This document shows, one piece after another, positions 26,324 to 35,364 of a DNA stretch of 64,000 nt; positions within the stretch are counted from its first letter, which is position 1, and the number at the start of each line of letters is the position of its first letter. Location: assembly GCF_030161475.1 (NCBI RefSeq), contig NZ_BSUG01000076.1:82266-146265 (forward strand), written 5' to 3'. The position numbers and the translations under genes are program-made. Origin of the DNA: Tetragenococcus halophilus subsp. flandriensis. Its GTDB lineage: Bacteria; Bacillota; Bacilli; Lactobacillales; Enterococcaceae. The notes under the pieces were generated by a model that did not search any database, was not told where the DNA came from, and saw only the letters and a list, made by a program, of their open reading frames with translations.

Positions 26324-27391
26324 CTATTCAGATTCAGCAAAAGCATTCATTCCGCCATATTTGTCAAAATGAACCGTATCACTTATCAAATACTCATAAA
26401 TATTTTTTTCGATAGGGATACCGTTTTTCATATATTCCACATATTTCTTTTGACTACGTTCGCTTGGAATGCTAACTTGGTCAAAACCCTCTGCTGGCTG
26501 GATTCCGTGTAATTCATCAACCATCGTTTCTACGTTTTGTTTAAATGAATTTAAATCGGTAAATCTTGTCGGATCAATCAAAATATATAAATGCCCTAAG
26601 TCTCTTCCTTTACTTAAATCGTCATACATAGAAGAAACATGTTTACCAAAAGGCACACCTAACATCATACCAGAAAGAATATCAACCATCATCATTAAAC
26701 CGTATCCTTTTGGTCCGGCAATTGGAAGTAATCCACTTACTTTGTAAGGATCTGTCGTCGGATTTCCTTGGTCATCCACTGCCCAAGTATCTGGGATATT
26801 ACGGTTTTTCGAACGAGCATCCAAGATTTTCCCCCACGCTTGTACAGTTGTCGCCATATCGAAAACTACAGGCACGTCTTCTTTCCTGGGAAAAGCAAAG
26901 CCAATTGGATTTGTTCCAAAATAATTCCCTGAGCCTCCAAAGGGCACAACCATAGGATCTGACTGACACATAGATAAAGCAATTAAATTTTCTTCTGCTG
27001 CTTTTTGTACATAATAAGCCATTGTCCCTGTATGGCTTACTTTTCTGACACCTACTACTGCTATACCGGACTCTTTACATAGTTCAATAGCATGGTTTAG
27101 CCCTTCTAAAGCAACATAGTGTCCCATGCCGTTATCCCCTTGTACTATACCAGAGCTAGGACCCGTTTTTTCAAAAGTAATATTTGGATCTGTATTAATT
27201 CCACCTTTAGCAATTCTTTCTGCGTAATAGTCTACTCGTACAGCTCCATGCGAATGAATTCCTTTTGCATCAGCATAAACTAAATGGTTAGCCACAATAT
27301 CTGCTTGATCTTTTTTTAATCCTGCTTTAACGAATTTACCGGCCATCAATTGATGTAGTTCTTTAGCTTGAACGATCACTGTCTCTTCCAT
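26324..27391 (-). CDS. allD: Ureidoglycolate dehydrogenase
   Basis: 355 residues of the malate/L-lactate dehydrogenase (LDH2/MDH2) family, matching AllD length. It oxidises ureidoglycolate to oxalurate with NAD. Conserved blocks include DAKGIHSHGAVRVDYY, VSHTGTMAYYVQKAA, FGTNPIGFAFPR, VFDMATT and GPKGYGLMMMVDIL. GAAGGGAAG precedes the ATG. Context decides the call: it lies between allC and pucG. Its oxalurate product should feed the AllFG-AllH oxamate carbamoyltransferase encoded upstream. Confidence 0.93.
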   Translation of the reverse strand: MEETVIVQAKELHQLMAGKFVKAGLKKDQADIVANHLVYADAKGIHSHGAVRVDYYAERIAKGGINTDPNITFEKTGPSSGIVQGDNGMGHYVALEGLNHAIELCKESGIAVVGVRKVSHTGTMAYYVQKAAEENLIALSMCQSDPMVVPFGGSGNYFGTNPIGFAFPRKEDVPVVFDMATTVQAWGKILDARSKNRNIPDTWAVDDQGNPTTDPYKVSGLLPIAGPKGYGLMMMVDILSGMMLGVPFGKHVSSMYDDLSKGRDLGHLYILIDPTRFTDLNSFKQNVETMVDELHGIQPAEGFDQVSIPSERSQKKYVEYMKNGIPIEKNIYEYLISDTVHFDKYGGMNAFAESE

Positions 27392-27448
27392 TTATTATCT
27401 TCCCTTCTTGTTTCTATTTTTATAACTCACATTCTATGCAAAACTTCT

Positions 27449-28678
27449 TTATTCTTTATAAGCTAAATTAAATAAAGTTCTTGCTAAAACTTTTACTCCA
27501 ACTACTAAATCATCCAAATCAGTATTTTCAGCCGGGCTATGACTAATACCACCAATACTTGGTACAAAAAGCATTGCTGTTGGGTAAAATGGTGCAATTA
27601 CTTGTGAGTCATGGCCTGCGCCACTATGCATCACTTTATAACTTACTTCTTCTTCTTCAGCTGCATCTTTAATTTTTGATACTACTAATTCATCCATTGG
27701 GGTAGGAGCTTCGTCCATCCATAAGTCAATATCAGCTTCTAAGCCAAGTTCTTTAACCACACGGTTTACTTCTTCTTCAAATTCAGTTCCAAAAGCTTTC
27801 AAAGCTTCACTATCTGTATGGCGACAATCTAAGGTAAATGAAACTTCACCAGCTACCACATTTACAGTATTTGGTTTAGGCTCCACTTTACCAAAGGTAG
27901 CGACTAATGGATCACCAATTTCATAAGCCCGATCAATCATTTTAGAACTAATTTTAGAAAAACCATATACAGCATCTTTACGATAATTCATTGGAGTTGT
28001 TCCAGCATGGTTTGCTTCCCCTTTTAAGGTTATTGTATATCTACGTTGCCCAGCTATACTATTAACAACACCAATTTGTAAATTTTCATTTTCTAAGACA
28101 CTGCCTTGTTCAATATGGATTTCAACAAAGGAACGGATATCCTTACGTAATGGTTCATTTTCATCACGAAAATCAAATCCATGACGACGCATTTCATCAA
28201 CAAATTTTATTTCTTCAGAATCTGCAATATCCTCTACATCACTACGTTGCGCTAATTGAACAAAGTTTTTACTTCCCCAAAATGCTGTTGGGAAACGACT
28301 CCCTTCTTCTTCTGCCATAGAAATAACTTCTAGAGAACGAAGCGGTTTACCATATTTTTCTAATAAGTAACGAACTGCTAGATAGGAGGAGATTACTCCA
28401 TATTGACCATCAAGCGTTCCTCCGTTTACAACAGTGTCAATATGAGAGCCTGTCATAATTGTTTCTTCTGGATATTTAGCTCCTGTAACACTACCAAACA
28501 GGTTTCCTACTTCATCATAGCTAGTAGTTAAGCCATCTTGTTCTAGTTGTTTTTGTACATATTTTTGCGCTTCTAACCAAGAGTCTGAGTATAGTAAACG
28601 AGTTAGGCCGCCTGTCGGATCATTTCCAATATTAGATAAGGCATTTATATTTTCTTCCAAAACTTTTTTTAATTCCAT
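27449..28678 (-). CDS. allC: Allantoate amidohydrolase
   Basis: 409 residues from the ATG at 28678, which has AAAGGGACATGG upstream. The open frame runs back to 28807, but that stretch looks non-coding and contains a palindromic operator. M20-family metal ligands are seen in MTGSHIDTVVNGG, AEEEGSRF and VEIHIEQGS, with the dimer-domain block HAGTTPMNYRKDA. The enzyme hydrolyses allantoate to ureidoglycine, ammonia and CO2. It is the first gene of allC-allD-pucG. N-carbamoyl-amino-acid hydrolases are close relatives; the neighbours favour allantoate. Confidence 0.93.
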   Translation of the reverse strand: MELKKVLEENINALSNIGNDPTGGLTRLLYSDSWLEAQKYVQKQLEQDGLTTSYDEVGNLFGSVTGAKYPEETIMTGSHIDTVVNGGTLDGQYGVISSYLAVRYLLEKYGKPLRSLEVISMAEEEGSRFPTAFWGSKNFVQLAQRSDVEDIADSEEIKFVDEMRRHGFDFRDENEPLRKDIRSFVEIHIEQGSVLENENLQIGVVNSIAGQRRYTITLKGEANHAGTTPMNYRKDAVYGFSKISSKMIDRAYEIGDPLVATFGKVEPKPNTVNVVAGEVSFTLDCRHTDSEALKAFGTEFEEEVNRVVKELGLEADIDLWMDEAPTPMDELVVSKIKDAAEEEEVSYKVMHSGAGHDSQVIAPFYPTAMLFVPSIGGISHSPAENTDLDDLVVGVKVLARTLFNLAYKE

Positions 28679-28762
28679 ATTCCATGTCCCTTTCAAAAAT
28701 GACTTGCTACTTAACTTCAAAACTTTCTTTACTTTCATTTTAGTAACAATATTAAAATTTTT

Positions 28763-28784
28763 TGCTACAGTATTTACTGTAGCA
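28763..28784. promoter_or_regulatory. Palindromic operator candidate upstream of allC
   Basis: Arms TGCTACAGTA and TACTGTAGCA, each 10 nt and perfectly complementary, separated by TT. It ends 85 nt before the allC start. It has A runs, not T runs, on its minus-strand exit, so it is not a terminator. It is a candidate site for PucR or another regulator of allC-allD-pucG. Confidence 0.6.
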
Positions 28785-28836
28785 CAGCTGAAATAGTATG
28801 AAAGCAAACTTTTTAAATTATGCTAAAAATCAATCA

Positions 28837-28881
28837 AACAAAAAAGTTAGGCAGGCAAAAATCACCTGTCTAACTTTTTAG
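28837..28881 (-). terminator. Terminator downstream of the carbamate-kinase operon
   Basis: AAAAAGTTAGACAGG with CCTGTCTAACTTTTT-type arms, T runs on both sides. The proximal arm overlaps the last codons of the decayed ORF at 28862, as expected if that ORF was the operon's last gene. Confidence 0.85.
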
Positions 28882-29118
28882 CTTTGTTTATTTTAGCTAT
28901 TAAAAGCCCTCGACGATAACTGTAAGGGTAATAAGTTACATTGTGTTTATTTTTTTCAAATAACACAACACTTTTAATTAGCATTTCCATTTGTAAAATG
29001 ATAAGAAGACAAACGGCAAGCAAAGCCACTTGGTTACGGTTAATTTCCGAAAAAATAGATACCGCAACTATTACTAGATAGATAATTTTTGCATATCAAA
29101 GTCAATTTTATCTGTCAT
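28862..29118 (-). pseudogene. Frameshifted small membrane-protein gene
   Basis: Starting at ATG 29118, the frame reads MTDKIDFDMQK and then stops. A one-base shift in the A5 run near 29088-29092 continues as IIYLVIVAVSIFSEI, a second hydrophobic block (LLAVCLLIILQ) and a basic tail, ending at 28862. Restoring one A gives a protein of about 85 residues with two membrane segments. The broken frame is why no long ORF appears here. It lies between carbamate kinase and that operon's terminator. Family not recognised. A sequencing error, phase variation or true decay are all possible. Confidence 0.5.
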
Positions 29119-29206
29119 TTGTTTCAAAAGTTCAAAATGAAATTCTCAAATAATGTGGCTAATATCACTACTTACTACAGATATAGATTTCATTTATCTG
29201 GAAAAA

Positions 29207-30142
29207 CTAATCGTTAACAATGATCGTACCCTTATCTTCAAAAATATGTGGAAGATTTTCAATTGAAGTAATGATCGCTTTTCGATCGTCATGTCCTTTA
29301 ACAAATTTCAAAGCTGCTTGTACTTTTGGCAACATGCTTCCTGCCGCAAACTGTTCTTCAGCAATATAATTTTCAGCTTCAGAAACAGTGATTGTTTCCA
29401 AGGCTTTTTGATCAGGTTGATTGAAGTTCACATAGATATTGTCTACTCCAGTTAAGATGATTAAACGTTGCGCACCAACTTCTTCAGCAATAACGCTTGC
29501 TGAGAAATCTTTATCATTTACTGCTTCAACACCTTCAAATTGACCATCTTTTTCAACAACCGGCACGCCGCCGCCACCTGAGCAGATCGCTACAGTGTTA
29601 GCTGCAATCAAAGCGTTTACTGCGTCTTTTTCTACCATTTCCTTAGGCATCGGCGAAGCAACTACTTTACGATAACCTCTTCCTGCATCTTCTTTAAAAA
29701 CTGCGTCGTCTTTTTGTGCTTCTTCATCTGCTTCTTCTTTTGTTAAAAAAGGGCCAATGGGTTTAGATGGATTTTTAAACGAAGGATCATCTACATCAAC
29801 ACGCATTTGTGTTACCAAGGAAACAACCGGTTGAGCCATTTTCAACTGATTAAATTCATTGATCAGTGCACTTTGTAACCAATAGCCAATACTTCCTTGA
29901 GTCATAGCAACACAAGTATCCAACTTCATAGCAGGATTTTTTTCACTCTCTGCTGCTTTTTGTTGTAATAATAAGTTTCCAACTTGTGGTCCATTCCCAT
30001 GACAGACCACCACTTTTTCTCCCTCATTAACAAACTTAGCAATATGAGTAGCGGCATTTCTTACTACCTCTTTTTGTCCTTCATCTGTAGGATCTGTTTC
30101 TAAAATCGCATTTCCACCAAGCGCAATCACATTTACACTCAC
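29207..30142 (-). CDS. arcC: Carbamate kinase
   Basis: 311 residues, typical length. It transfers phosphate from carbamoyl phosphate to ADP, giving ATP plus carbamate (CO2 and NH3). Family blocks are ALGGNAIL at the N-terminus, VCHGNGPQVGNLL, CSGGGGVPVV, DKDFSAS and GSMLPKVQAA. The start is GTG, behind GAGGAGG. It is the fourth gene of the allFG-allH-MFS-kinase operon. No arginine-deiminase genes are present. It should therefore consume carbamoyl phosphate made by the oxamate carbamoyltransferase, the role of the E. coli all-cluster kinase (YbcF/AllK). Confidence 0.95.
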   Translation of the reverse strand: MSVNVIALGGNAILETDPTDEGQKEVVRNAATHIAKFVNEGEKVVVCHGNGPQVGNLLLQQKAAESEKNPAMKLDTCVAMTQGSIGYWLQSALINEFNQLKMAQPVVSLVTQMRVDVDDPSFKNPSKPIGPFLTKEEADEEAQKDDAVFKEDAGRGYRKVVASPMPKEMVEKDAVNALIAANTVAICSGGGGVPVVEKDGQFEGVEAVNDKDFSASVIAEEVGAQRLIILTGVDNIYVNFNQPDQKALETITVSEAENYIAEEQFAAGSMLPKVQAALKFVKGHDDRKAIITSIENLPHIFEDKGTIIVND

Positions 30143-30160
30143 GATAAAATTCCTCCTCTA

Positions 30161-31402
30161 TTAACCATTAACTGGTTTGTCTTTAGCCATTGCTGAGAAT
30201 ATAACCAGCCCAACAACCAGTAGTACGCTAGCTAGATAAAAGCCGATTTGCATAGAACCTAGACTATCTGATAAAGCACCTGTAATATATGGAGCCAAAA
30301 TTGATCCAGACATTCCAATAAAGTTATAGGCACTCAAAGATGTACCTAACGCTCCTCTTGGCGCATTTTTCGTTACAAAAGTAATCAAAATTGGATCTAA
30401 AGCTAATTTTCCTGTCAAACCATAAATAACTAATACAGTAAGTAAAAGTGGACGATTTGTTACAAAAGCTATCGCAAAGACAGATAACAACGCAATAGGT
30501 ACCAATGTATAAACTAAAGGTTTTGCTTTTCCAATTTTGTCATTCACACGAGCAAAAATTAATGCACCTGGGATAGAAGCCCATGGAACTAATGAAGAAA
30601 TAAAACCAACGCTTGAACCAGCAAAGCCACGTTCTGAGATTAAAAATTCAGGCAACCAAGTAATAATAACAAAGTTAGCATAGATACTAACAAAACATAA
30701 AATAAAGGCTGCTAACAAATTACGATTTTTAAAGATTTGACCTAATGAAACTTTACTTTGTGGTTCATTACTTGCTTCTTCTGCTTTATCCGCATCTTCA
30801 GGACGGATCACTTTTTCTTTTAGCATTACATAAAAGATAATCCCTATAATTACTGTTGGAATTGCCATGACAGTAAATGGTAAACTCCAATGTTCACCGT
30901 TATCCAATACCAATTTACTAGAAAGTAGATAACCACCAGAAGTACCAAAAGCCATCCCACTATTGATAATGGCATTTCCTAAAGTTCGTTTTGAATCAGG
31001 TATTGCTTCTGTTGATAACGCATATTGCGGCCCATAATACGCCCCTTGGCTGACCCCAGCCAATGCACGAAATACCAAAAACATAACAAAAGTAGTTGCG
31101 ATACCACTGAAATAAGTCATTGCCGCTAAAGCAATAAAACCAACCGCAATTACTATTTTTCTTCCTATTTTATCACCAATCATCCCAGAAGGTATCTGTA
31201 AGATTGCATAGGTCAGAAAGAACACACTATTTGCTAACCCTAATTGAGTGTTGCTTAAACCAAATTCTTCACCAACAACGCCCATAATCGGATTAAAAAT
31301 GGTACGAGTTGCATAAATCAAAATCCAACCGATAAAAAAGAGTAAGACGACTTTCATCCAATAATTCTTACTTACTTTTACTCCTTTTGCTGTGTCGTTC
31401 AT
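30161..31402 (-). CDS. MFS transporter of the allantoin operon
   Basis: 413 residues, twelve predicted helices. The MFS signature GMIGDKIGRKIVIAVGF lies between helices 2 and 3, and a charged central loop lies at about 200-225. The gene lies between allH and carbamate kinase, 19 nt from each, so it belongs to the oxalurate-cleavage operon. By position it may import allantoin or a ureide, or export oxamate, the end product of the carbamoyltransferase step that the cell may not use. These are inferences; the sequence alone does not fix the substrate. Confidence 0.88.
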   Translation of the reverse strand: MNDTAKGVKVSKNYWMKVVLLFFIGWILIYATRTIFNPIMGVVGEEFGLSNTQLGLANSVFFLTYAILQIPSGMIGDKIGRKIVIAVGFIALAAMTYFSGIATTFVMFLVFRALAGVSQGAYYGPQYALSTEAIPDSKRTLGNAIINSGMAFGTSGGYLLSSKLVLDNGEHWSLPFTVMAIPTVIIGIIFYVMLKEKVIRPEDADKAEEASNEPQSKVSLGQIFKNRNLLAAFILCFVSIYANFVIITWLPEFLISERGFAGSSVGFISSLVPWASIPGALIFARVNDKIGKAKPLVYTLVPIALLSVFAIAFVTNRPLLLTVLVIYGLTGKLALDPILITFVTKNAPRGALGTSLSAYNFIGMSGSILAPYITGALSDSLGSMQIGFYLASVLLVVGLVIFSAMAKDKPVNG

Positions 31403-31421
31403 TGTTAACCTTCTTTCTTTT

Positions 31422-32243
31422 TTATTTCTGCACTCCTAACAATAATCCCATACTTAAATCTTTGCCTGAAGTATGTCCGATCATCATCACTCGACGAACA
31501 TCTTTTTTTATGGTTTCTCTATCTTTTTTCTCTTGCAAATCTTTATATAAATCATAAACCAAAGAGTTCACATGTCCTTGCATAGAAGCAATGACGTATT
31601 CTTTACTTACATCTGTTGTTGACAAGTTAGATTTAGCGAGCACTGAGGACAGCTCCTCAGCTCGTAAATCTTTTTGTAGTTTCAAAATGGACAAATAAGC
31701 GACCAATATGTCGTCCCCGCTAGGAGTTAGCCCTTTTCCGCGGCCAATCATAAACTTAGCAATTTCTTCATAATCTGAAGTCTTCAGTTCATCTTCAGAA
31801 GCAAAAGCCATCGTGTGTAAGATAGCTTTTGTTTTTTCTGTCAGGTCTAATCCAATTTTTTCATCAAGATGCTCAGCACTTAAGACTTCTTTTAATACTG
31901 TTAATTCTTCATCTGATATAATCATCTTTTTTACATCTAAATCAATAAGTTCTTCTTCTTTCCAAGACACCGACTGCACACCTTTTATGCTGTATGCAGT
32001 CAATGCTTGTTTTTGAATCTTCACTTTATTTCCTTGCTGTATATAAGGCGATAGTTGGTTAAACATATCGTCTGGTAAGTAAAGACCAAAACTGGAAAGA
32101 TATCCACTATAATTAGCGACATTAATTAAATGTCCACCAATTTGTAAATTAAATGAATGATCAAATACACTATGAACGGTTGCCATTTTACCTAATTGAT
32201 TGATCGGGTAAATCCATTGGCTAATAGTTACTTTGTTATTCAT
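31422..32243 (-). CDS. allH: DUF2877 protein, AllH subunit of oxamate carbamoyltransferase
   Basis: 273 residues from the ATG at 32243, which overlaps the allFG stop by 8 nt (translational coupling). The longer frame to 32270 lacks a better start. It matches E. coli YlbF/AllH through GKGLTPSGDDIL, GHTSGKDLSMGLLLG and the N-terminal KMATVHSVFDHSFNL block. AllF, AllG and AllH together form the oxamate carbamoyltransferase of anaerobic allantoin use: oxalurate plus phosphate gives oxamate plus carbamoyl phosphate. Its position directly after the AllF-AllG fusion supports the assignment. Confidence 0.85.
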   Translation of the reverse strand: MNNKVTISQWIYPINQLGKMATVHSVFDHSFNLQIGGHLINVANYSGYLSSFGLYLPDDMFNQLSPYIQQGNKVKIQKQALTAYSIKGVQSVSWKEEELIDLDVKKMIISDEELTVLKEVLSAEHLDEKIGLDLTEKTKAILHTMAFASEDELKTSDYEEIAKFMIGRGKGLTPSGDDILVAYLSILKLQKDLRAEELSSVLAKSNLSTTDVSKEYVIASMQGHVNSLVYDLYKDLQEKKDRETIKKDVRRVMMIGHTSGKDLSMGLLLGVQK

Positions 32244-35200
32244 CAACGTCAATGCCAAGATCTTTAGCATACGCCTCTAACGCTTTTTCAAAACAACCTA
32301 ATGGCGCACGTACAGTTCCTGCACCAACTTGTCCTACACCAGATTCTTTGCTAGCAATACCAGTGTTAATTAACGGTGTAATGCCCGTTTCTACAACTTT
32401 TCTAATATCAATGCCAAGACAAGTTCCTTTAAAGTCCCAAGTCGGAATGGTAAAGGTTGGATTATGAGAGATCGTGATTTTTTCCATTTCATTAGATACG
32501 TCTAATGCATCTTGGAAACCACCAGCACCCACAAACCGCGTAACGCCAGGAGCCGCAACCATAGCCATGCCTCCAACACCAACGGTTTCAGTAATTGAAC
32601 TATCTCCAAAATCAGGGTTTCCATCTTCTTCAGAAAATCCAGTGAAATATAAACCTTTAGGAGTGTTTACTGGAGCAATATGCCAATCATCTTTAGTTTG
32701 CGCGATTCGTACACCAAAGTCACGACCGTTACGTGTCATTGTTGTAACAACAGTACCTTTGGTATCTTTTCTAGCGCCGTCAACAATAGCTTTACCAGTA
32801 GCCATCATAATATTTAAGAAGAATTGGTCCGTGTCAGCTAAGAATTGGACAACTTCTTGTTTTTCGTTTTCTGGAATATCCAAAGCCACGATCAATGGTG
32901 CCATTTCTTTTAAGAAGTTCATTGAAGCAGCAATATTACGTTGGTGGAACTCATCGCCCATAGTAATCGAACGAGCGATTAATACACTTAAGTTTACGCC
33001 TTCTTTAGTTGTTTGCAATGCTTTAGCAAGCGTTGGGCCTAATGTATCTTGGATCCAGTGCAAACGGTCGATTACCTCTTGTGAATAAGCACCAAAACGT
33101 AAAACTTTGCCGATACCTTCATTAAGAATGCAATACGCTTGGTTATTCGTTAGACGATTTTCGATTACTGCTACTGGCATACTACCAGAAGTAATACCAC
33201 CCATTGGTCCTACAGCTTGTACATGGTGACATGGAATAAAACGAACTTCGCCACTTTCAAGTAGCTTAATTGCGTCTTCTTCATTATCTGCCCAGCCTTC
33301 ATACAAAGCTGCACCAACGCAAGAACCTTGCATCGGACTGGTCATTTCGTCGTATTGGATAGGAGGTCCAGCATGAAGTAATGTTTTTTGTTCGTTAAAC
33401 TCTGGAATTACCGTATTAGCTGTTACCACATCTACTAAGAATGGTTGTGCATTTTGAATTTTATCCGTTACTTTTTGATTTTCTTCTGCAATTTGGTCGT
33501 CATATTCTTCCAATGCATCGAGAATGCGAATCATTTTCTTATTCCCGTTTGCACGTGGACGCCAATTAAATTGAACAGATTTTCCACCAAAGTCAGAAAT
33601 TGATTGATTAAAGCTTTGCAAACCAATATTAATGATGCTCGGTTTAGTATTTAGCAATTCGTCAATTTTTTGACTTACTTCAGGGATTTCTACTGTTTCT
33701 CCTTTATAAGGAACAACTTTTTTATCCTCTTCTGTTAAAGTAATACCTTTTAATTTCAAAGCTAAACGAACAGCTTTGTCATTGCTTTCTTCAACAAAAA
33801 CGCCTGCTTCTTTCAAGCGTCTAACAGAATCGTCGTAATCTTGTGGATCTTGTCTTGTACCACAAACAGTTGCCACAAAGTGCAATTGTCTTCCTGCTTC
33901 GTTAGCTGTTGCTTGGGCTTCTTTGATTGCAGGAATCAACGCCCCTGCCATATCTTCATGCGCACCATAGCCTAAAACTACATCTAACAAAATCACACCA
34001 GTTTGTGGATCTTGCGCATATTCTCGAATTTTTTGAATACGTACTTCCGGATCGATCATAGGATGAGGACGACCTTGTGTATAAATATCATCACCTAAGT
34101 CAATCACATCATAGCCCTTTGCTTTTAAGATGTAACCTTCTTCTTTTACTACACCGCCTAAATCTAATGCTTCAGAAATCAACATGCCTGCTTCATTGGC
34201 TAAAGTACCGCCAGAATATAGACCTTTAACTACTTGGTCATCAGGCAAAATCTCTGTCTTCGGTTGTGCAATTTCTTCGCTATAATTTGCTTTAATAGGT
34301 TCTTCATTAGCCAAATCTACCGCGATTTTCGCTGTTTCTTCTAAGGTATGTGCTAGATAAACATCACCTTCATGATTTTCTGGTTTTTCTCCAAGGAAAA
34401 TCGCAACAACAGGCTTAGAAACACTTTGCAATAATTGTACAACTTTATCACGAACGGATTTTTCTGGTGGTTTAGAAATAATACAAATCACGTCTGTTGG
34501 TTCATGGTTTTCTAAAGCTACGATAGCATCCATCATAGTTGTAGCGCCCACTTTATCACTAAGGTCACGACCGCCTGTACCAATCGCATGAACAGCGCCA
34601 CCGCCAAGACGATCGATAATAGTCGTTACTTCTTGGATTCCTGTACCAGAAGCGCCTACAATACCAATGTTTCCTGGTGAAACAACGTTAGTAAATGCAA
34701 TCGGGATACTAGAAATAATACCGGTACCACAATCAGGTCCCATCATCATTAACCCTTTTTCATGAGCTAAGTTTTTCAGACGAACTTCATCTTCTAGTGG
34801 AACGTTATCTGTAAATGAAAAGACATGCAGGTTATTTTTTAAAGCCTTTTCCATTTCCGGCGCTGCATATTCTCCTGGAATACTGAACAATGCAACATTT
34901 GCATCTGGCAATTGTTCCATCGCTTCGTCCCAAGTAGTCGCAACGGCATTTTTACTTTCTCCGCTATCTTCAGAAGCTAAGTCATTTAAAAATTCGTCAA
35001 TGGCCGGTAAAACTTCCTCGTCCATCACATCTTCTTTTTGACTATCAACAACGATCATCATATCATTGGGAGAAGCTTCTTTCGCTTCATCTGTCAACAA
35101 ACCTGAATTTTGCAAAATATCTTTGTTGGCATCTGTCCCCATCATGATTTGACTCGAATTGACGTTATCAAAATCATTAATTTTATTTGTTAATAACATC

Positions 35201-35250
35201 AAATTAATCGAATCTTGGTAATTATTTTTCGAAATTACCGTTTGTAACAT
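32236..35250 (-). CDS. allFG: AllF-AllG fusion (FdrA + DUF1116), oxamate carbamoyltransferase
   Basis: 1004 residues in one frame. Residues 1 to about 575 match FdrA/AllF, a protein with succinyl-CoA-synthetase-like domains: MMGTDANKDIL, GPDCGTGII, GNIGVIGASGTGIQE, YSGGTLANEAG, LGDDIYTQGRPHPMIDP. The FdrA part ends with the block INIGLQSFN...GNKKMIRIL. Residues from about 580 to 1004 match DUF1116/AllG (YlbE): LLHAGPPIQYDEM, GPMGGITSGSMPV, NEGIGKVLRFGA, TWDFKGTCLGIDIRKV. E. coli encodes these as two genes. Fusion would fix the subunits in 1:1 ratio. It is the first gene of the operon, behind AAAGGAG, and divergent from pucR with a cre-like site between them. Confidence 0.9.
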   Translation of the reverse strand: MLQTVISKNNYQDSINLMLLTNKINDFDNVNSSQIMMGTDANKDILQNSGLLTDEAKEASPNDMMIVVDSQKEDVMDEEVLPAIDEFLNDLASEDSGESKNAVATTWDEAMEQLPDANVALFSIPGEYAAPEMEKALKNNLHVFSFTDNVPLEDEVRLKNLAHEKGLMMMGPDCGTGIISSIPIAFTNVVSPGNIGIVGASGTGIQEVTTIIDRLGGGAVHAIGTGGRDLSDKVGATTMMDAIVALENHEPTDVICIISKPPEKSVRDKVVQLLQSVSKPVVAIFLGEKPENHEGDVYLAHTLEETAKIAVDLANEEPIKANYSEEIAQPKTEILPDDQVVKGLYSGGTLANEAGMLISEALDLGGVVKEEGYILKAKGYDVIDLGDDIYTQGRPHPMIDPEVRIQKIREYAQDPQTGVILLDVVLGYGAHEDMAGALIPAIKEAQATANEAGRQLHFVATVCGTRQDPQDYDDSVRRLKEAGVFVEESNDKAVRLALKLKGITLTEEDKKVVPYKGETVEIPEVSQKIDELLNTKPSIINIGLQSFNQSISDFGGKSVQFNWRPRANGNKKMIRILDALEEYDDQIAEENQKVTDKIQNAQPFLVDVVTANTVIPEFNEQKTLLHAGPPIQYDEMTSPMQGSCVGAALYEGWADNEEDAIKLLESGEVRFIPCHHVQAVGPMGGITSGSMPVAVIENRLTNNQAYCILNEGIGKVLRFGAYSQEVIDRLHWIQDTLGPTLAKALQTTKEGVNLSVLIARSITMGDEFHQRNIAASMNFLKEMAPLIVALDIPENEKQEVVQFLADTDQFFLNIMMATGKAIVDGARKDTKGTVVTTMTRNGRDFGVRIAQTKDDWHIAPVNTPKGLYFTGFSEEDGNPDFGDSSITETVGVGGMAMVAAPGVTRFVGAGGFQDALDVSNEMEKITISHNPTFTIPTWDFKGTCLGIDIRKVVETGITPLINTGIASKESGVGQVGAGTVRAPLGCFEKALEAYAKDLGIDVDE

Positions 35251-35293
35251 ATTTACCGCTCCTTTCTTTTATCAATTTTATTGTAAATTTTAA

Positions 35294-35307
35294 TGTTTAC
35301 GTTTACA
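35294..35307. promoter_or_regulatory. Candidate cre (CcpA) site between allFG and pucR
   Basis: TGTAAACGTAAACA on the minus strand matches 13 of 14 positions of TGWAANCGNTNWCA. It lies 44-57 nt upstream of allFG and 58 nt upstream of pucR. A GTAAA-N8-TTTAC inverted repeat overlaps it. Confidence 0.55.
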
Positions 35308-35364
35308 CTGGATAACAACGGAAAAATGAAAGGTATTTTTACCTGAATAAGGGAGAAAGTTATT

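Noticed and set aside
28679..28807. 43-codon N-terminal extension of AllC
   Set aside because: It has no ribosome site, contains a palindromic operator, and AllC homologues begin near the ATG at 28678.
32474..33088. 204-codon plus-strand ORF inside allFG
   Set aside because: It is fully antisense to the conserved DUF1116 domain; composition is that of a codon shadow.
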